Shown here in pieces: positions 41,241 through 49,008 of a stretch of DNA of 49,008 bases. Numbering within the stretch: the stretch's first letter is position 1; each line of letters opens with the position of its first letter. The position numbers were made by a program, and so were the translations under genes. Origin of the DNA: an uncultured Burkholderiales bacterium (GTDB lineage Bacteria > Pseudomonadota > Gammaproteobacteria > Burkholderiales > Eutrophovitaceae); contig CATOSA010000015.1 of the NCBI GenBank assembly GCA_951812315.1, positions 1-49,008 on the forward strand, read 5' to 3'. The notes under the pieces were generated by a model. It worked only from the letters and a program-made list of their open reading frames with translations. It had not been told where the DNA came from and ran no database searches.

Positions 41241-42608
41241 ATGTCTAAAAACGTTTTTGACAACATTCTTGGCACCATTGGCAACACGCCAATGGTACGG
41301 CTCAATCGCATTACCAGCGACATCAAGGCAACGGTGTACGCCAAAGTCGAGACTTTCAACCCCGGCCACAGCATCAAGGACCGTATGGCCCTGAAAATGA
41401 TCGAGGATGCTGAAGCGCAAGGCTTGCTCAAGCCTGGAGGCACCATCATTGAAGGCACCAGTGGCAATACCGGCATGGGTCTGGCAATCGCCGGCATCGT
41501 CAAGGGCTACAAGTGCATTTTCACGACGACCGACAAGCAGTCGCCAGAAAAGAATGATGCGTTACGAGCGTTTGGAGCAGAGGTGATCGTCTGCCCGACC
41601 GATGTCGAACCGGAAGACCCACGCTCTTATTATTCAGTATCGGCGCGACTGGAAAAAGAAACGCCTAATGCGTGGAAAGCCAATCAATATGACAACCTCA
41701 GCAATTCCCAGGCGCATTACGAAAGCACCGGCCCTGAAATCTGGAAGCAAACTGGCGGGAAGATAGACCATCTGCTCGTCGGTGTCGGAACCGGGGGTAC
41801 GATTACCGGAACTGGCCGATACCTGAAGGAAAAGAATGCCGCCATCAAGGTCTGGGGTGTTGATACCTATGGCTCCATTTTCAAGAAGTACAAGGAGACC
41901 GGGGTCTTCGACAAGAACGAGATCTACCCTTATGTAACCGAAGGCATTGGCGAAGATTTTCTGCCGCAGAACGTCGATTTTTCGGTCGTCGACCATTTCG
42001 AAAAGGTTACTGATCGCAACGCTGCGATCTATACGCGAGAGATCGTCAAGCATGAAGGCATCTGGGTCGGCAACTCGGCGGGTGCCGCGATCGCCGGCTT
42101 GCTGCAGTTGAAAGATCAATTCAAGGAAGGCGAGACGGTCGTCGTCATCTTTCATGACCACGGCACGCGTTACGTCGGCAAGATGTTCAATTCGGAGTGG
42201 ATGCGCAAGATGGGCTACGAAACGGTGCCCGGCCCGGCCGCCCGCGAGCTCATCCGCAACAAGGAAGTTGCCGACGTCGTTGGCGTCATGTCGACGGACA
42301 CCATTGAGCATGCGGTCTCATTGATGAACGACCACAATTTCTCACAGATTCCGGTGCGGCAGAATGATCGAATTGTTGGCTCACTCAGCGAGTCGCATGC
42401 GTATTCGTGCATCGTCAAGGATCCTGACATTCGCGAACAACCCGTACAGAAAATAATGCAGACGGCGTTTCCCTACGTCGATATCGAAACGCCTGTGACA
42501 TTGCTGGCGCAAATGATTACACCCGAGCACCCCGCGGTTCTGGTGCGCGACTTCGTGGCCGACAAGACCTACATCATGACCGGGTATGATGTGCTCAACG
42601 CGATTTGA
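41241..42608 (+). CDS. Cystathionine beta-synthase (PLP fold plus CBS pair)
   Basis: 455 residues: PLP fold type II with SIKDRM (Lys46), GTSGNTGMG and GVGTGGTITGTGRYL, then two CBS domains (about 330-455: VADVVGVMSTDTIEHAVSLMNDHNFSQIPV and later VLVRDFVADKTYIMTGYDVLN). Converts serine plus homocysteine to cystathionine in reverse transsulfuration, or O-acetylserine-type chemistry. No Shine-Dalgarno is seen; TATACT lies only 9 bases before ATG (41226-41231), consistent with a leaderless message. A cystathionine gamma-lyase partner is not adjacent. Divergent from dehI. Confidence 0.96.
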   Translation: MSKNVFDNILGTIGNTPMVRLNRITSDIKATVYAKVETFNPGHSIKDRMALKMIEDAEAQGLLKPGGTIIEGTSGNTGMGLAIAGIVKGYKCIFTTTDKQSPEKNDALRAFGAEVIVCPTDVEPEDPRSYYSVSARLEKETPNAWKANQYDNLSNSQAHYESTGPEIWKQTGGKIDHLLVGVGTGGTITGTGRYLKEKNAAIKVWGVDTYGSIFKKYKETGVFDKNEIYPYVTEGIGEDFLPQNVDFSVVDHFEKVTDRNAAIYTREIVKHEGIWVGNSAGAAIAGLLQLKDQFKEGETVVVIFHDHGTRYVGKMFNSEWMRKMGYETVPGPAARELIRNKEVADVVGVMSTDTIEHAVSLMNDHNFSQIPVRQNDRIVGSLSESHAYSCIVKDPDIREQPVQKIMQTAFPYVDIETPVTLLAQMITPEHPAVLVRDFVADKTYIMTGYDVLNAI

Positions 42609-42772
42609 AAAGGCGTAACCAAATAGCGCCATGATGAATAGCCTGGCCGAAATTGGGGATCCGGGATTGATCGGGGCCTGGTTCAGATTAAATCAACGCC
42701 GGGCTTTCTCACCGGTCCGGAACATATCCCGGAAATTTTCAATGCGTTTCCAAAACTGGAGGAGTACAAATC

Positions 42773-43066
42773 ATGAGTATCACCGTATTACTTGATCTGA
42801 CCGCCAAGTCAGGTTTGGCTGATGCACTCAAGGACATCTTTGTCGACATACTGCCTGACACCCGAAAATATGATGGCTGCGAAGGGCTGGAGGTCAAAGT
42901 CAATAACGACGATCCAAACAATCTGGTCATCGTCGAGCGCTGGCAATCACGGCCGCATTACGAGAAATACTTTGCCTGGCGCCAGGAGACCGGATTGATC
43001 GATCGACTGGGTCCGGTACTCGGCGCGCCGCCCAGTGTTCGCTATCTGGAAGACACTGGTATCTGA
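42773..43066 (+). CDS. ABM-domain monooxygenase-like protein
   Basis: 97 residues: SITVLLDLTAKSGLADALKDIF, LPDTRKYDGCEGLEVKVNNDDPNNLVIVERWQSRPHYEKYF, ending LGPVLGAPPSVRYLEDTGI, an ABM-fold protein distinct from the one at 22979. GGAGGAG lies 8 bases before ATG, a strong start. It is 164 bases after cystathionine beta-synthase and 165 before the hydratase gene. It might act on a quinol or aromatic; function is not proven. Confidence 0.88.
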   Translation: MSITVLLDLTAKSGLADALKDIFVDILPDTRKYDGCEGLEVKVNNDDPNNLVIVERWQSRPHYEKYFAWRQETGLIDRLGPVLGAPPSVRYLEDTGI

Positions 43067-43231
43067 CCGTAATCAGCAAGTTGTTGCGTCAGCATCATGG
43101 GCCGGCACGGGACGCCAAGTTGTGTGTACACAGACAATCGTCCTCGTGCTGCCAGCTCCAGCGGGATTAGAATGTGACGGGATTCGTATACCTGACGGGT
43201 TAACACCAACAGATTGAGACGGCGTGAGAAT

Positions 43232-43999
43232 ATGACGGATGAACAAATAGTTCGGGCTCTGTGGGAATGCCACCAGCAGGGGGATTTTTTTCCTGATGTC
43301 TGGGTAGGCAAACTTGATCTTGAGCAAGCTTACCGCGTGCAGATGGGCCTGCTTGAAATGAAACTCGCCCATGGCGATCAGCAAGCCGGCTGGAAGGTGG
43401 GCCTCACTGCAGATGCGATGCGCGAAATGTTTGGCGGTAAAGAACCCGTATTAGGACATTTAGTGGCAAGCGGTAGCGTTGCGACCGGTTACACGTTCGA
43501 TTTTTCGAGTTTGCGGAATCCGATGGTGGAAAACGAATTGTTGATCGTCATGGGTGGGGATCTGTCCGGGCCCGACGCCACGCTCGCTGATGCACGCCAG
43601 GTGATGGCCACAATTGCCCCTGCGTTTGAGATTGTTGAAATGCGCGGTGCGGATATGCGTGTGGATATACCGTTAGCGATCACAGACAACGTCGCGCAAT
43701 GTGCGTTCGTGCACGGCGAGCCAATAGAACTTCTGCCCGACTTTGACCTTGGCGCAGTTCAGGCCGAGGTGCGAGTCAATGACGAAGTGGTCGAAACGGC
43801 TGTGGGAAGCGAGGTAATGGACAATCAGGTGCAGACAGTTGCATGGCTTGTAAACGCTTTGCATCGTTACGGCAAGCAATTGCATGCCGGGCAGCAGATC
43901 ATGTCCGGGTCTTTTACCAAACCAATACCGGTCAAGGCTGGCGATACAGTCCAGACGCACTTCAGCGGTGTTGGAACGGTTACCGCAACTTTCGACTGA
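43232..43999 (+). CDS. 2-Keto-4-pentenoate hydratase-like protein
   Basis: Fumarylacetoacetate hydrolase-fold hydratase, MhpD/HpcG type; adds water to 2-oxopent-4-enoate in meta-cleavage pathways. 255 residues with LEQAYRVQ, GWKVGLTADAMREMFGG, PMVENELLIVMGGDLSGP (metal-binding Glu pair) and IAPAFEIVEMRG, and the end VKAGDTVQTHFSGVGTVTATF. ATG 43232 gives the family N-terminus MTDEQIVRALWECHQQGD; upstream frame adds six unrelated codons. A perfect 10-bp palindrome TGTGTACACA (43123-43132) lies 100 bases upstream. No other meta-cleavage gene is next to it. Confidence 0.92.
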   Translation: MTDEQIVRALWECHQQGDFFPDVWVGKLDLEQAYRVQMGLLEMKLAHGDQQAGWKVGLTADAMREMFGGKEPVLGHLVASGSVATGYTFDFSSLRNPMVENELLIVMGGDLSGPDATLADARQVMATIAPAFEIVEMRGADMRVDIPLAITDNVAQCAFVHGEPIELLPDFDLGAVQAEVRVNDEVVETAVGSEVMDNQVQTVAWLVNALHRYGKQLHAGQQIMSGSFTKPIPVKAGDTVQTHFSGVGTVTATFD

Positions 44000-44112
44000 T
44001 CCGCAATAAAATCATCTGGTCGAAAAGGTGTGATTGCCGGCATCCAGGTTTGATATCTGCTAGCGCCGAGCCGGGCTCAAGCACGTACCCGATCAATGGA
44101 TTTCGAACGTAG

Positions 44113-44565
44113 ATGAAGCCTGCACCTGTAATTTCTCCTCTCTGGTTCAATTGGTTACTGCTGGTCGTTCTCGGCGTCATGGCAGCCGGTATTGCAATGG
44201 TTCTGGCGCCGGGACTTATTCGCCAGGCATTCAGTCTGATGCTGTATAGCGCTGCGGATGCCGTGGACAGCAGCTTTAGCGGGCCTGCCATCGAGTACGT
44301 AACGCTTGTTCACGGCGTGCTCGGTGCAGTCATGTTCGGATGGGCTGTGGCGTTGCTTCTTATTGTGCTTGGGCCATATCGGCGTGGCAGCCGGGAAGGG
44401 TGGCTGATGCTCGTGGCGTCTCTTGCAGCATGGTTCATTCCGGACACACTGTTTTCGCTGTGGACAGGGTTTTGGCAGAATGCCGTCCTGAATGCGGCAA
44501 TTGCAGTGTTGTTTGCAATTCCACTCGCCGCTACATTCAACGCCTTTTACGGTGAAAGAACCTGA
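44113..44565 (+). CDS. Hypothetical four-helix membrane protein
   Basis: Not recognised. 150 residues with four predicted membrane helices (about 14-34, 62-86, 99-118, 124-144), positively charged loop RRGSREG near residue 92, hence inner-membrane with both ends probably in the cytosol. The GNAT gene starts 14 bases before its stop in another frame, so the two are translationally coupled. ATG without clear Shine-Dalgarno. The upstream 113-base gap after the hydratase has no feature I can name. Confidence 0.75.
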   Translation: MKPAPVISPLWFNWLLLVVLGVMAAGIAMVLAPGLIRQAFSLMLYSAADAVDSSFSGPAIEYVTLVHGVLGAVMFGWAVALLLIVLGPYRRGSREGWLMLVASLAAWFIPDTLFSLWTGFWQNAVLNAAIAVLFAIPLAATFNAFYGERT

Positions 44566-45028
44566 GGTAACAATTCGGCCGGCAATCGGAAGTGGCGCGC
44601 GGACGTTGAGCGACCTGGCCGTGCGCTCGAAAGCACATTGGGGATATTCACCCGAGTTCATGGAGGAATGCAGGGCCGAACTCACATATTCGGCTGAGCA
44701 GATCGACGCCCCTGAATTCGTCTTTACGGTGGCAGAACTTTCGGGCCGTCTGGTTGGTTTCTACGCACTCGAAAGGCTGTCCACCAGCAATTTCGATCTG
44801 ACCGCGTTGTTTGTCGAACCAGACGTTATCGGCGCGGGAATCGGTCGCATGCTGATGCGCCACGCAATCGAGATTGCTGCGAACGAAGGTGCCAGCGATA
44901 TAGTCATCCAAAGCGATCCTCATGCTAGAGAATTCTACGAGCGCGTCGGCGCCAGGTATGACGGAGAAACGGAATCGGACAGCATTCAGGGCCGCTTCCT
45001 GCCAAACCTGATAATTAGCCTGGACTAA
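44552..45028 (+). CDS. GNAT-family N-acetyltransferase
   Basis: 158 residues with the GNAT fold: VTIRPAIGSGARTLSDLAVRSKAHW at the N-terminus and acetyl-CoA binding VEPDVIGAGIGRMLMRHAIEIA (Q/RxxGxG/A type: VIGAGIG), then DIVIQSDPHAREFYERVGAR. Acetylates an unknown small molecule or amine. GTG 44552 is chosen since it begins the family part; the frame opens earlier in the preceding gene. It overlaps the membrane protein by 14 bases. Substrate unknown. Confidence 0.9.
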   Translation: MKEPEVTIRPAIGSGARTLSDLAVRSKAHWGYSPEFMEECRAELTYSAEQIDAPEFVFTVAELSGRLVGFYALERLSTSNFDLTALFVEPDVIGAGIGRMLMRHAIEIAANEGASDIVIQSDPHAREFYERVGARYDGETESDSIQGRFLPNLIISLD

Positions 45029-45482
45029 TAGACGATACTGATACTGTCCGCTGGCTCAGATCCTGTCGCACTGAATGCATTTCGTTCTGCACGCTCTTCG
45101 CCTGTGATCACGGCCGGTCTATTTATGTGAGACGTTTCGTCGCACATAAAGCGACTTCTGCGCAAATGGCCTCCGATTCGCGTTATTTTTCACAAAACGC
45201 GAAGTTCGTATGCAATACTAATTACGTCATATCGAAAACAGCGCAGTGCAATGACAATGGGATAGTGCGAAAACTGGCAAGCGATAGAAGAGCTGACTGC
45301 TATTGGGCTCAACGCACGGCAATGCCGAAACCAGCGAACCTGGTTGGCGTTACAGGCAGTCGGAATTCGAAGGCGGGGACCGCTGCGGCAATCGCGCAAT
45401 GAACTAGAGGTCAAAACAATAGCGCAACGAGAATGACGTTCGATTTGGTCGTATCTATTTTTTCTAATGGGAGGAGTAAATT
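45029..45482. other. 454-bp intergenic region with strong palindromes
   Basis: Between the GNAT and small secreted-protein genes. A 91-residue plus-strand frame (45127-45402) has no family similarity. Structured parts: the palindrome at 45122-45150, and a hairpin near 45321-45345 (AACCAG/CTGGTT with GCC/GGC extension). It ends with TCTATTTTTTCTAAT before a strong ribosome site. An RNA gene is possible. Confidence 0.55.
45122..45150. promoter_or_regulatory. 29-bp near-perfect palindrome
   Basis: TTTATGTG-A-GACG-TTT-CGTC-G-CACATAAA: 12 of 13 positions pair, with one A/G mismatch and a three-base centre. No T-run follows, so it is not a standard terminator. A dimeric regulator operator or the base of an RNA hairpin is more likely. 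Confidence 0.5.
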
Positions 45483-45740
45483 ATGTCGTCTGCAAACGCA
45501 CGGTTGATAAATATCCGGTTGATTTCGTCGAAACAACTCGCTTCAACGCTCGTTGCATTCGCTTTGGCGTCGTCACCGCTGGCTTCATGGTCGCAGGATG
45601 AGGGCGTCGCTGTGAAGATGAGCAAAAGCGGTATTTGCCACAGCGCATCTAGCAGGCACTATGAGCGCGTGAAAAATTTCACGCCTTATGAATCAATGCA
45701 ACAATGCCTGGATGGCGGCGGGCGAGAGCCGAAGAAGTAG
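45483..45740 (+). CDS. Small secreted Cys-containing protein
   Basis: 85 residues: Sec signal (hydrophobic about 19-33, ending PLASWSQ) followed by a mature domain SKSGICHSASSRHYERVKNFTPYESMQQCLDGGGREPKK. The KSGICH...KNFTPY...CL.GGGR pattern is a small conserved motif found in uncharacterised secreted proteins and beside nuclease domains; function is unknown. GGGAGGAG lies 6 bases before ATG, the strongest ribosome site in the window, and a strong terminator follows 37 bases after the stop, so it is a free-standing, probably well-expressed gene. The two Cys residues could form one disulfide. Confidence 0.85.
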   Translation: MSSANARLINIRLISSKQLASTLVAFALASSPLASWSQDEGVAVKMSKSGICHSASSRHYERVKNFTPYESMQQCLDGGGREPKK

Positions 45741-45777
45741 CAGAGCAAACATCCCGATTAGTACTTTGTGGTAGAAA

Positions 45778-45810
45778 CCGCCGTCCGCTATGTAGCGGGC
45801 GGCGGTTTTT
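45778..45810 (+). terminator. Strong intrinsic terminator
   Basis: An 11-bp GC-rich stem (CCGCCGTCCGC pairing GCGGGCGGCGG, one wobble) with a 6-base loop TATGTA, then TTTTT. It ends the small secreted-protein gene at 45483-45740 and is the clearest terminator in the window. Confidence 0.92.
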
Positions 45811-45912
45811 CGTCTACGCGTTGTTCTGAAAAGTCTTCTCGCTTCTCGCAGCAAATGAAGTGCTGCGCTTTCTTAACGCACTACGCCACGCGTCTACCGT
45901 CCGGTGCAGACG

Positions 45913-46701
45913 CTACTGCTTCCGGTACACGCCATCAGGTTGGCAGGGACTGGGCATCTCGTGACAACCTTCGCGGTCGACAAGCAGCATTTCGCCGAGA
46001 CGAGAGAACTTCAACTTACAGCCTGCTTTGGGGTTTTCATAGAACAGAACGCCGTCGCGTTCATCGGCAATCGTCTGCGTCCATGATCTGCACATGGGCC
46101 TCTTCAGGTAGTCGACGCGAAATTTCATAGACCCTCTTGCGGCAGGTTCTATCAGCACGGTCATTTCTGGCTTGCCGTACAGCGTCGGGCCGCGGCGAAG
46201 ATTGGGCAAGGGGCGTTGTCCGGAATCAAACGCACCTAACTCGTGCACTCTCTGAACGAATTTGGCCGGCGCGGTCTCATTCTCGCTGCGCAGAATGAGT
46301 TCATCATCCTTTTCGCTGCGATAGGTTGAATAAACCACCGGGGTGACGATGTCATCTCCCTCTAATTTGATGTCAAGTTTTCTCAGCAGGGTCGTTTGTA
46401 CAGACTGACTGTCTTTCAGTGCCGCAACGCCCGATGGCAGCGTAACCAGGATATTGGCCTGACAGCTATGCTTGTCAATGGATTTGTCGTGATCGGTCGT
46501 CGTTATGTCGGCGACCTCAAGGTTCATATCGTAGACCAGCTTTTGCGCATCAACAGCGGAGTCATTCTTTATCAGACTGTTTGCGATCGCTTCTTCTGCA
46601 TACTTCGCGACCTGGGCTACTACGGCCTTGTCAGTGCAGTCCGGTGTTCCACCGCAAGCGCTGGTCATCAAGGTAATGATGACAAGGATTGTCAATCGCA
46701 T
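45913..46701 (-). CDS. Hypothetical lipoprotein
   Basis: 262 residues. From ATG 46701 the N-terminus MRLTILVIITLMTSACGG is a lipoprotein signal with Cys at 16, so membrane-anchored in the periplasm. The mature part is mixed alpha/beta with a Cys-rich C-terminal third (CRSWTQTIADERDGVLFYENPKAGCKLKFS, then GCHEMPSPCQPDGVYRK), reminiscent of small beta-rich domains ending in a C..DGVYR motif seen in other secreted proteins; I cannot name the family. GGAAG lies 9 bases upstream. Convergent with the secreted-protein gene, separated by its terminator. Confidence 0.75.
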   Translation of the reverse strand: MRLTILVIITLMTSACGGTPDCTDKAVVAQVAKYAEEAIANSLIKNDSAVDAQKLVYDMNLEVADITTTDHDKSIDKHSCQANILVTLPSGVAALKDSQSVQTTLLRKLDIKLEGDDIVTPVVYSTYRSEKDDELILRSENETAPAKFVQRVHELGAFDSGQRPLPNLRRGPTLYGKPEMTVLIEPAARGSMKFRVDYLKRPMCRSWTQTIADERDGVLFYENPKAGCKLKFSRLGEMLLVDREGCHEMPSPCQPDGVYRKQ

Positions 46702-46869
46702 GCCGCGAATCTTCCATATCGTTTGGGACAACGACGATACGCGGTAGTGCGTATTTCGCCGGGAACGCCTGATGGGGCTCGAAATAGTCCGCGCAGGTCA
46801 AAGCGGAACCGGGGCTGCGAGTCATTCCGTGGGCCTCACCCGCATATAACCCGGGGGCAAGAAGCTTGC

Positions 46870-48840
46870 CTATTTCGGTATGGTGACTCGCGGCGTATTG
46901 ACGACCCAGCTTCCGCGCTCAGCTGTGCCATCTTTCGAAAAGCTGACCCAGGCGTAGCGGCCGAAGTGGCGAAGGCGGCGCCCCAATTTTGGCAAATCCT
47001 GATTTGCGACGGCTTCTGGATCAAGGGCGACCATAACAATTTTTCGGGAATAATCCGGGACGATCCACACCTCGACCTGGCCGGCGGGCAATTCTTCGGA
47101 GCGCGGACTTAGAGACAGACGTTCCAGAAAATCGGCACTGCCGGCTTTACTGCTGACAACAAGGACCGGCGCATCGCCGTCCAATTCACTACCGGCGTCG
47201 ATTTCTTTCGCGATGCCTTCGCCGAATTCCTGCGCAAAAGCCAGGACAGTTTCGTCCGGCTTTCGATCGACAGTAGCGACCAGGATCTGCTCTGCCGCGA
47301 TCAGGTCGCGCAGGATCGGCGGCGCTTCGCCTGGGACCAGTTTGCGCCAGACTTCGAAGCCGGGATCGACTTGAACCGCAGTGGCAGCCTCCCGTGTTGC
47401 AAGCCGGAATGACTGATCCGGTTGCGACAACTCAATGCGGAAATCCTGCTCTTGCGCTCGGCTAAAGACTTTAAGGGGTATCGACAGAGAATATGGCTCA
47501 GCGTCCTGGGAGATATGTACCTCCAGCCCGGCGTCTTCTTCGATCGTGCGCGCGCTGGTGATGTCAAGCATCGGCGCACCCGTGCGATCCAGCCATTGAT
47601 CGAAAAATTCAACCAGCGGTTGTTCGCCTGTTTCCTCGAATACTTGCCTGAGGTTGTCGAAATTTGCCGTCTTGAACTTGTACGTTTCCCAGAATTTGCG
47701 GACGCCGTCGCGGAAGGCATCTTCGCCGAGCCGGGCGCGCAATGCATGAAACATCATCGCGGCCTTTCCATAACCTATTGCAGCGGATGCGGCGCGATGG
47801 CGGCCACGAAAAGTGGACAATGGCTGCTCGCTGCCGGCGGGTAGCGCAGCATAATCACGCAACCAGCCATGACGCATTTGTGCTGCAGACTCCGCGCTGT
47901 CATCTTCTCTGTAGGCGTAATCCGCCATAAAAGTAGTTAGCCCCTCCGCCCAGTTTCCACGTACCGGATCTACGCGTACGCCATTGCCCCACCAGTTGTG
48001 CAGAACTTCGTGTCCCAGAGATATGTCGCGAATAAACGGGTAGTGAAGTACAGCCTGACCGAGGTAAGTGAGCGTCGGCATTCCGAATCCGGTCGGGATC
48101 GGGCTCGAAACCACGCTGAACTCGGAATACGGATAAGGCCCGATTTGCGCTGAATAGCGCTTGATGAAAGCATGCGCTGCATCCAGATACTGTTCGCAAG
48201 TGCACTCGCATTCGCGTCAAAATAGGTGCGCAGCCGTATGCTCGCATCGCCAACCTGTACTTCGCGCTCGTTAATCTTCCACGGCCCCACCATCAGATCG
48301 ATACCGTCGATCGGATGCTTCAGGGAGAAAACGCATGATGCGTGTCGCCGAGTAGTGCGCACCTCTGAAACCGTACCTGGCGCCACCGGATCTGTCCGCC
48401 CGGTACTGTGACCGCGGCTCGATACGTTAAATGCGGATTCGAGCATCGGATGCCATCCGCTGTTGCCGGGCAGGTAGCTCCCTTTAGCTGATGCCATAGC
48501 GGGCAGGGCGGCAAGCGTTTCATCGTGCGTCATGGAGAAATCCAGGGGTTCCAGCTCTCCGTGGTAGCGCAACTTGAGAACCTGCAGGCTGGTCTCGGCA
48601 TAAAGCTCGATCTCGAAGCGCTGCAGGCTGTCGATGACTGTTCGGTCGGTCGGAACCGTCGGCGCCATCAACCTCGGCAGATTCCAGGACAAATCCCTTT
48701 GCTAAATAGAACGTCAGAGTATCGGAATCGGTGGTGATCGAGGCGGTGGCACCAAGCGTTCGCTTCGCAGGGTCGAGAACTACGCCCAGATCGATGTGAG
48801 CCGCACCCCAGGTATGCGGCGACCACAATAGTGCGAGCAA
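46870..48840 (-). pseudogene. M1-family aminopeptidase, two frameshifts
   Basis: M1 metallopeptidase (aminopeptidase N-like), normally exported and removing N-terminal residues from peptides. Three frames are needed: N-terminal part from about 48840 (AHIDLGVVLDPAKRTLGATASIT), middle part from 48641 (TVIDSLQRFEIELYAETSLQVLKLRYHG), and C-terminal part from 48195 (YLDAAHAFIKRYSAQIGPYPYSEFSVVSSPIPTGFG) with the zinc site HEVLHNWWGN...NWAEG. Lesion 1 is a 4-base duplication in (TCGG)3 at 48642-48653; lesion 2 is one lost base at about 48192-48199. The start is unclear (only TTG 48840 in that frame). Mutations outside homopolymers argue for real decay. Confidence 0.88.
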
Positions 48841-48892
48841 ACCAAGGCGCTGTGGACAGGCGTATCGAGTGAAATATCTTTCTTCTGATCAA

Positions 48893-49008
48893 TCAGTCGT
48901 CCTCATCATCTTCGTGACCGGCTTCGTGCTGAAAATCGGCGGCATTGACCGCGTCAGTTGCCGGAAATTTTGCGACCAGGCTCGATTTGCGTTCCATTTC
49001 TCTCGACG
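48893..49008 (-). CDS. C-terminus of an unidentified protein, start outside window
   Basis: Minus-strand frame open to the right edge: ...SREMERKSSLVAKFPATDAVNAADFQHEAGHEDDEDD and TGA at 48893-48895. The acidic end (HEDDEDD) suggests a soluble protein tail. An internal ATG (MERKSS) could be a short ORF start instead. Not recognised. It lies just upstream of the broken M1 gene, whose first possible start codons overlap the region right after this stop. Confidence 0.45.
   Translation of the reverse strand, partial: SREMERKSSLVAKFPATDAVNAADFQHEAGHEDDEDD

Noticed and set aside
45127..45402. 91-residue plus-strand open frame before the small secreted gene
   Set aside because: Low-complexity, no ribosome site, starts inside the 29-bp palindrome and has no recognisable family.
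1..49008. tRNA, rRNA, CRISPR, insertion sequence or prophage
   Set aside because: No T-loop/acceptor pairs, no regularly spaced identical repeats, no transposase, integrase or structural phage proteins were seen on either strand.

Overview
ORGANISM. The window looks like a chromosomal segment of an aerobic heterotrophic Pseudomonadota, most likely an uncultured gammaproteobacterium. The reasons are an RlmJ-type 23S rRNA methyltransferase, BrkB/YihY next to PgpA, a Can-type carbonic anhydrase, a tripartite TRAP-TAXI transporter, DUF1840, Gram-negative export signals (Tat, Sec, lipobox), a BamA/TamA-like outer-membrane barrel, and moderately GC-rich coding DNA. I see no phage, insertion sequence, CRISPR array, rRNA or tRNA. 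The genus is not resolvable from the sequence alone.

LAYOUT. 1-6.3 kb: amidase (runs off the left edge), DUF427 protein, beta-carbonic anhydrase, then three consecutive broken genes (sulfatase, BrkB/YihY, PgpA). 6.4-13.3 kb: MsrA, a GST-like protein, aldo/keto reductase, TerC, a broken MFS transporter and a divergent Baeyer-Villiger-type flavin monooxygenase. 13.3-24.6 kb: a long run on the minus strand holding a PhyH dioxygenase, flavin reductase, luciferase-like (LLM) oxidoreductase, LysR regulator, TRAP permease, broken TAXI binding protein, GST, broken SDR, flavin reductase, ABM monooxygenase, broken epoxide-hydrolase-like gene and DUF1840. 24.9-33.8 kb: DsbA-like protein, acyl-CoA ligase, STAS-like protein, a candidate short RNA, a small acidic protein, an IF-1 variant, a broken diguanylate cyclase, CaiB/BaiF CoA-transferase, a Tat-exported Fe-S aldo/keto reductase with a premature stop, and two conserved hypotheticals. 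33.8-34.5 kb: a noncoding block rich in inverted repeats. 34.5-49 kb: a SLOG/YpsA-like protein with disordered tails, BamA-like barrel, MazG-like pyrophosphohydrolase, DUF6647 metallopeptidase, rlmJ, a PD-(D/E)XK nuclease, DehI dehalogenase, cystathionine beta-synthase, ABM protein, hydratase, membrane protein, GNAT, a small secreted protein with a strong terminator, a lipoprotein and a broken M1 peptidase.

HOW THE GENES WORK TOGETHER. The middle third reads as catabolism of xenobiotic or aromatic/alicyclic carboxylic compounds: uptake (TRAP-TAXI, MFS), oxygenation (LLM plus flavin reductase, BVMO, PhyH, ABM), conjugation or hydrolysis (GSTs, epoxide hydrolase, amidase, DehI), dehydrogenation (SDR, AKRs) and CoA activation or transfer (acyl-CoA ligase, CaiB). 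A perfect T-N11-A dyad between the LysR gene and the LLM gene gives a concrete regulatory hypothesis for one of these units.

MAIN ANOMALIES. (1) About ten of some forty-five genes carry a frameshift or an in-frame stop at a position where the family reading is clear in two frames or on both sides of the stop. (2) At least seven places, mostly at gene 3' ends or between genes, carry imperfect tandem repeats of 15-20 bp, and two of the frameshifts are themselves 4-bp tandem duplications. Either this lineage tolerates or generates slippage-type mutations, or part of the signal is assembly error; raw reads would decide. (3) Several structured noncoding stretches (27.9, 33.9-34.45 and 45.1 kb) look like unannotated RNAs or operators.
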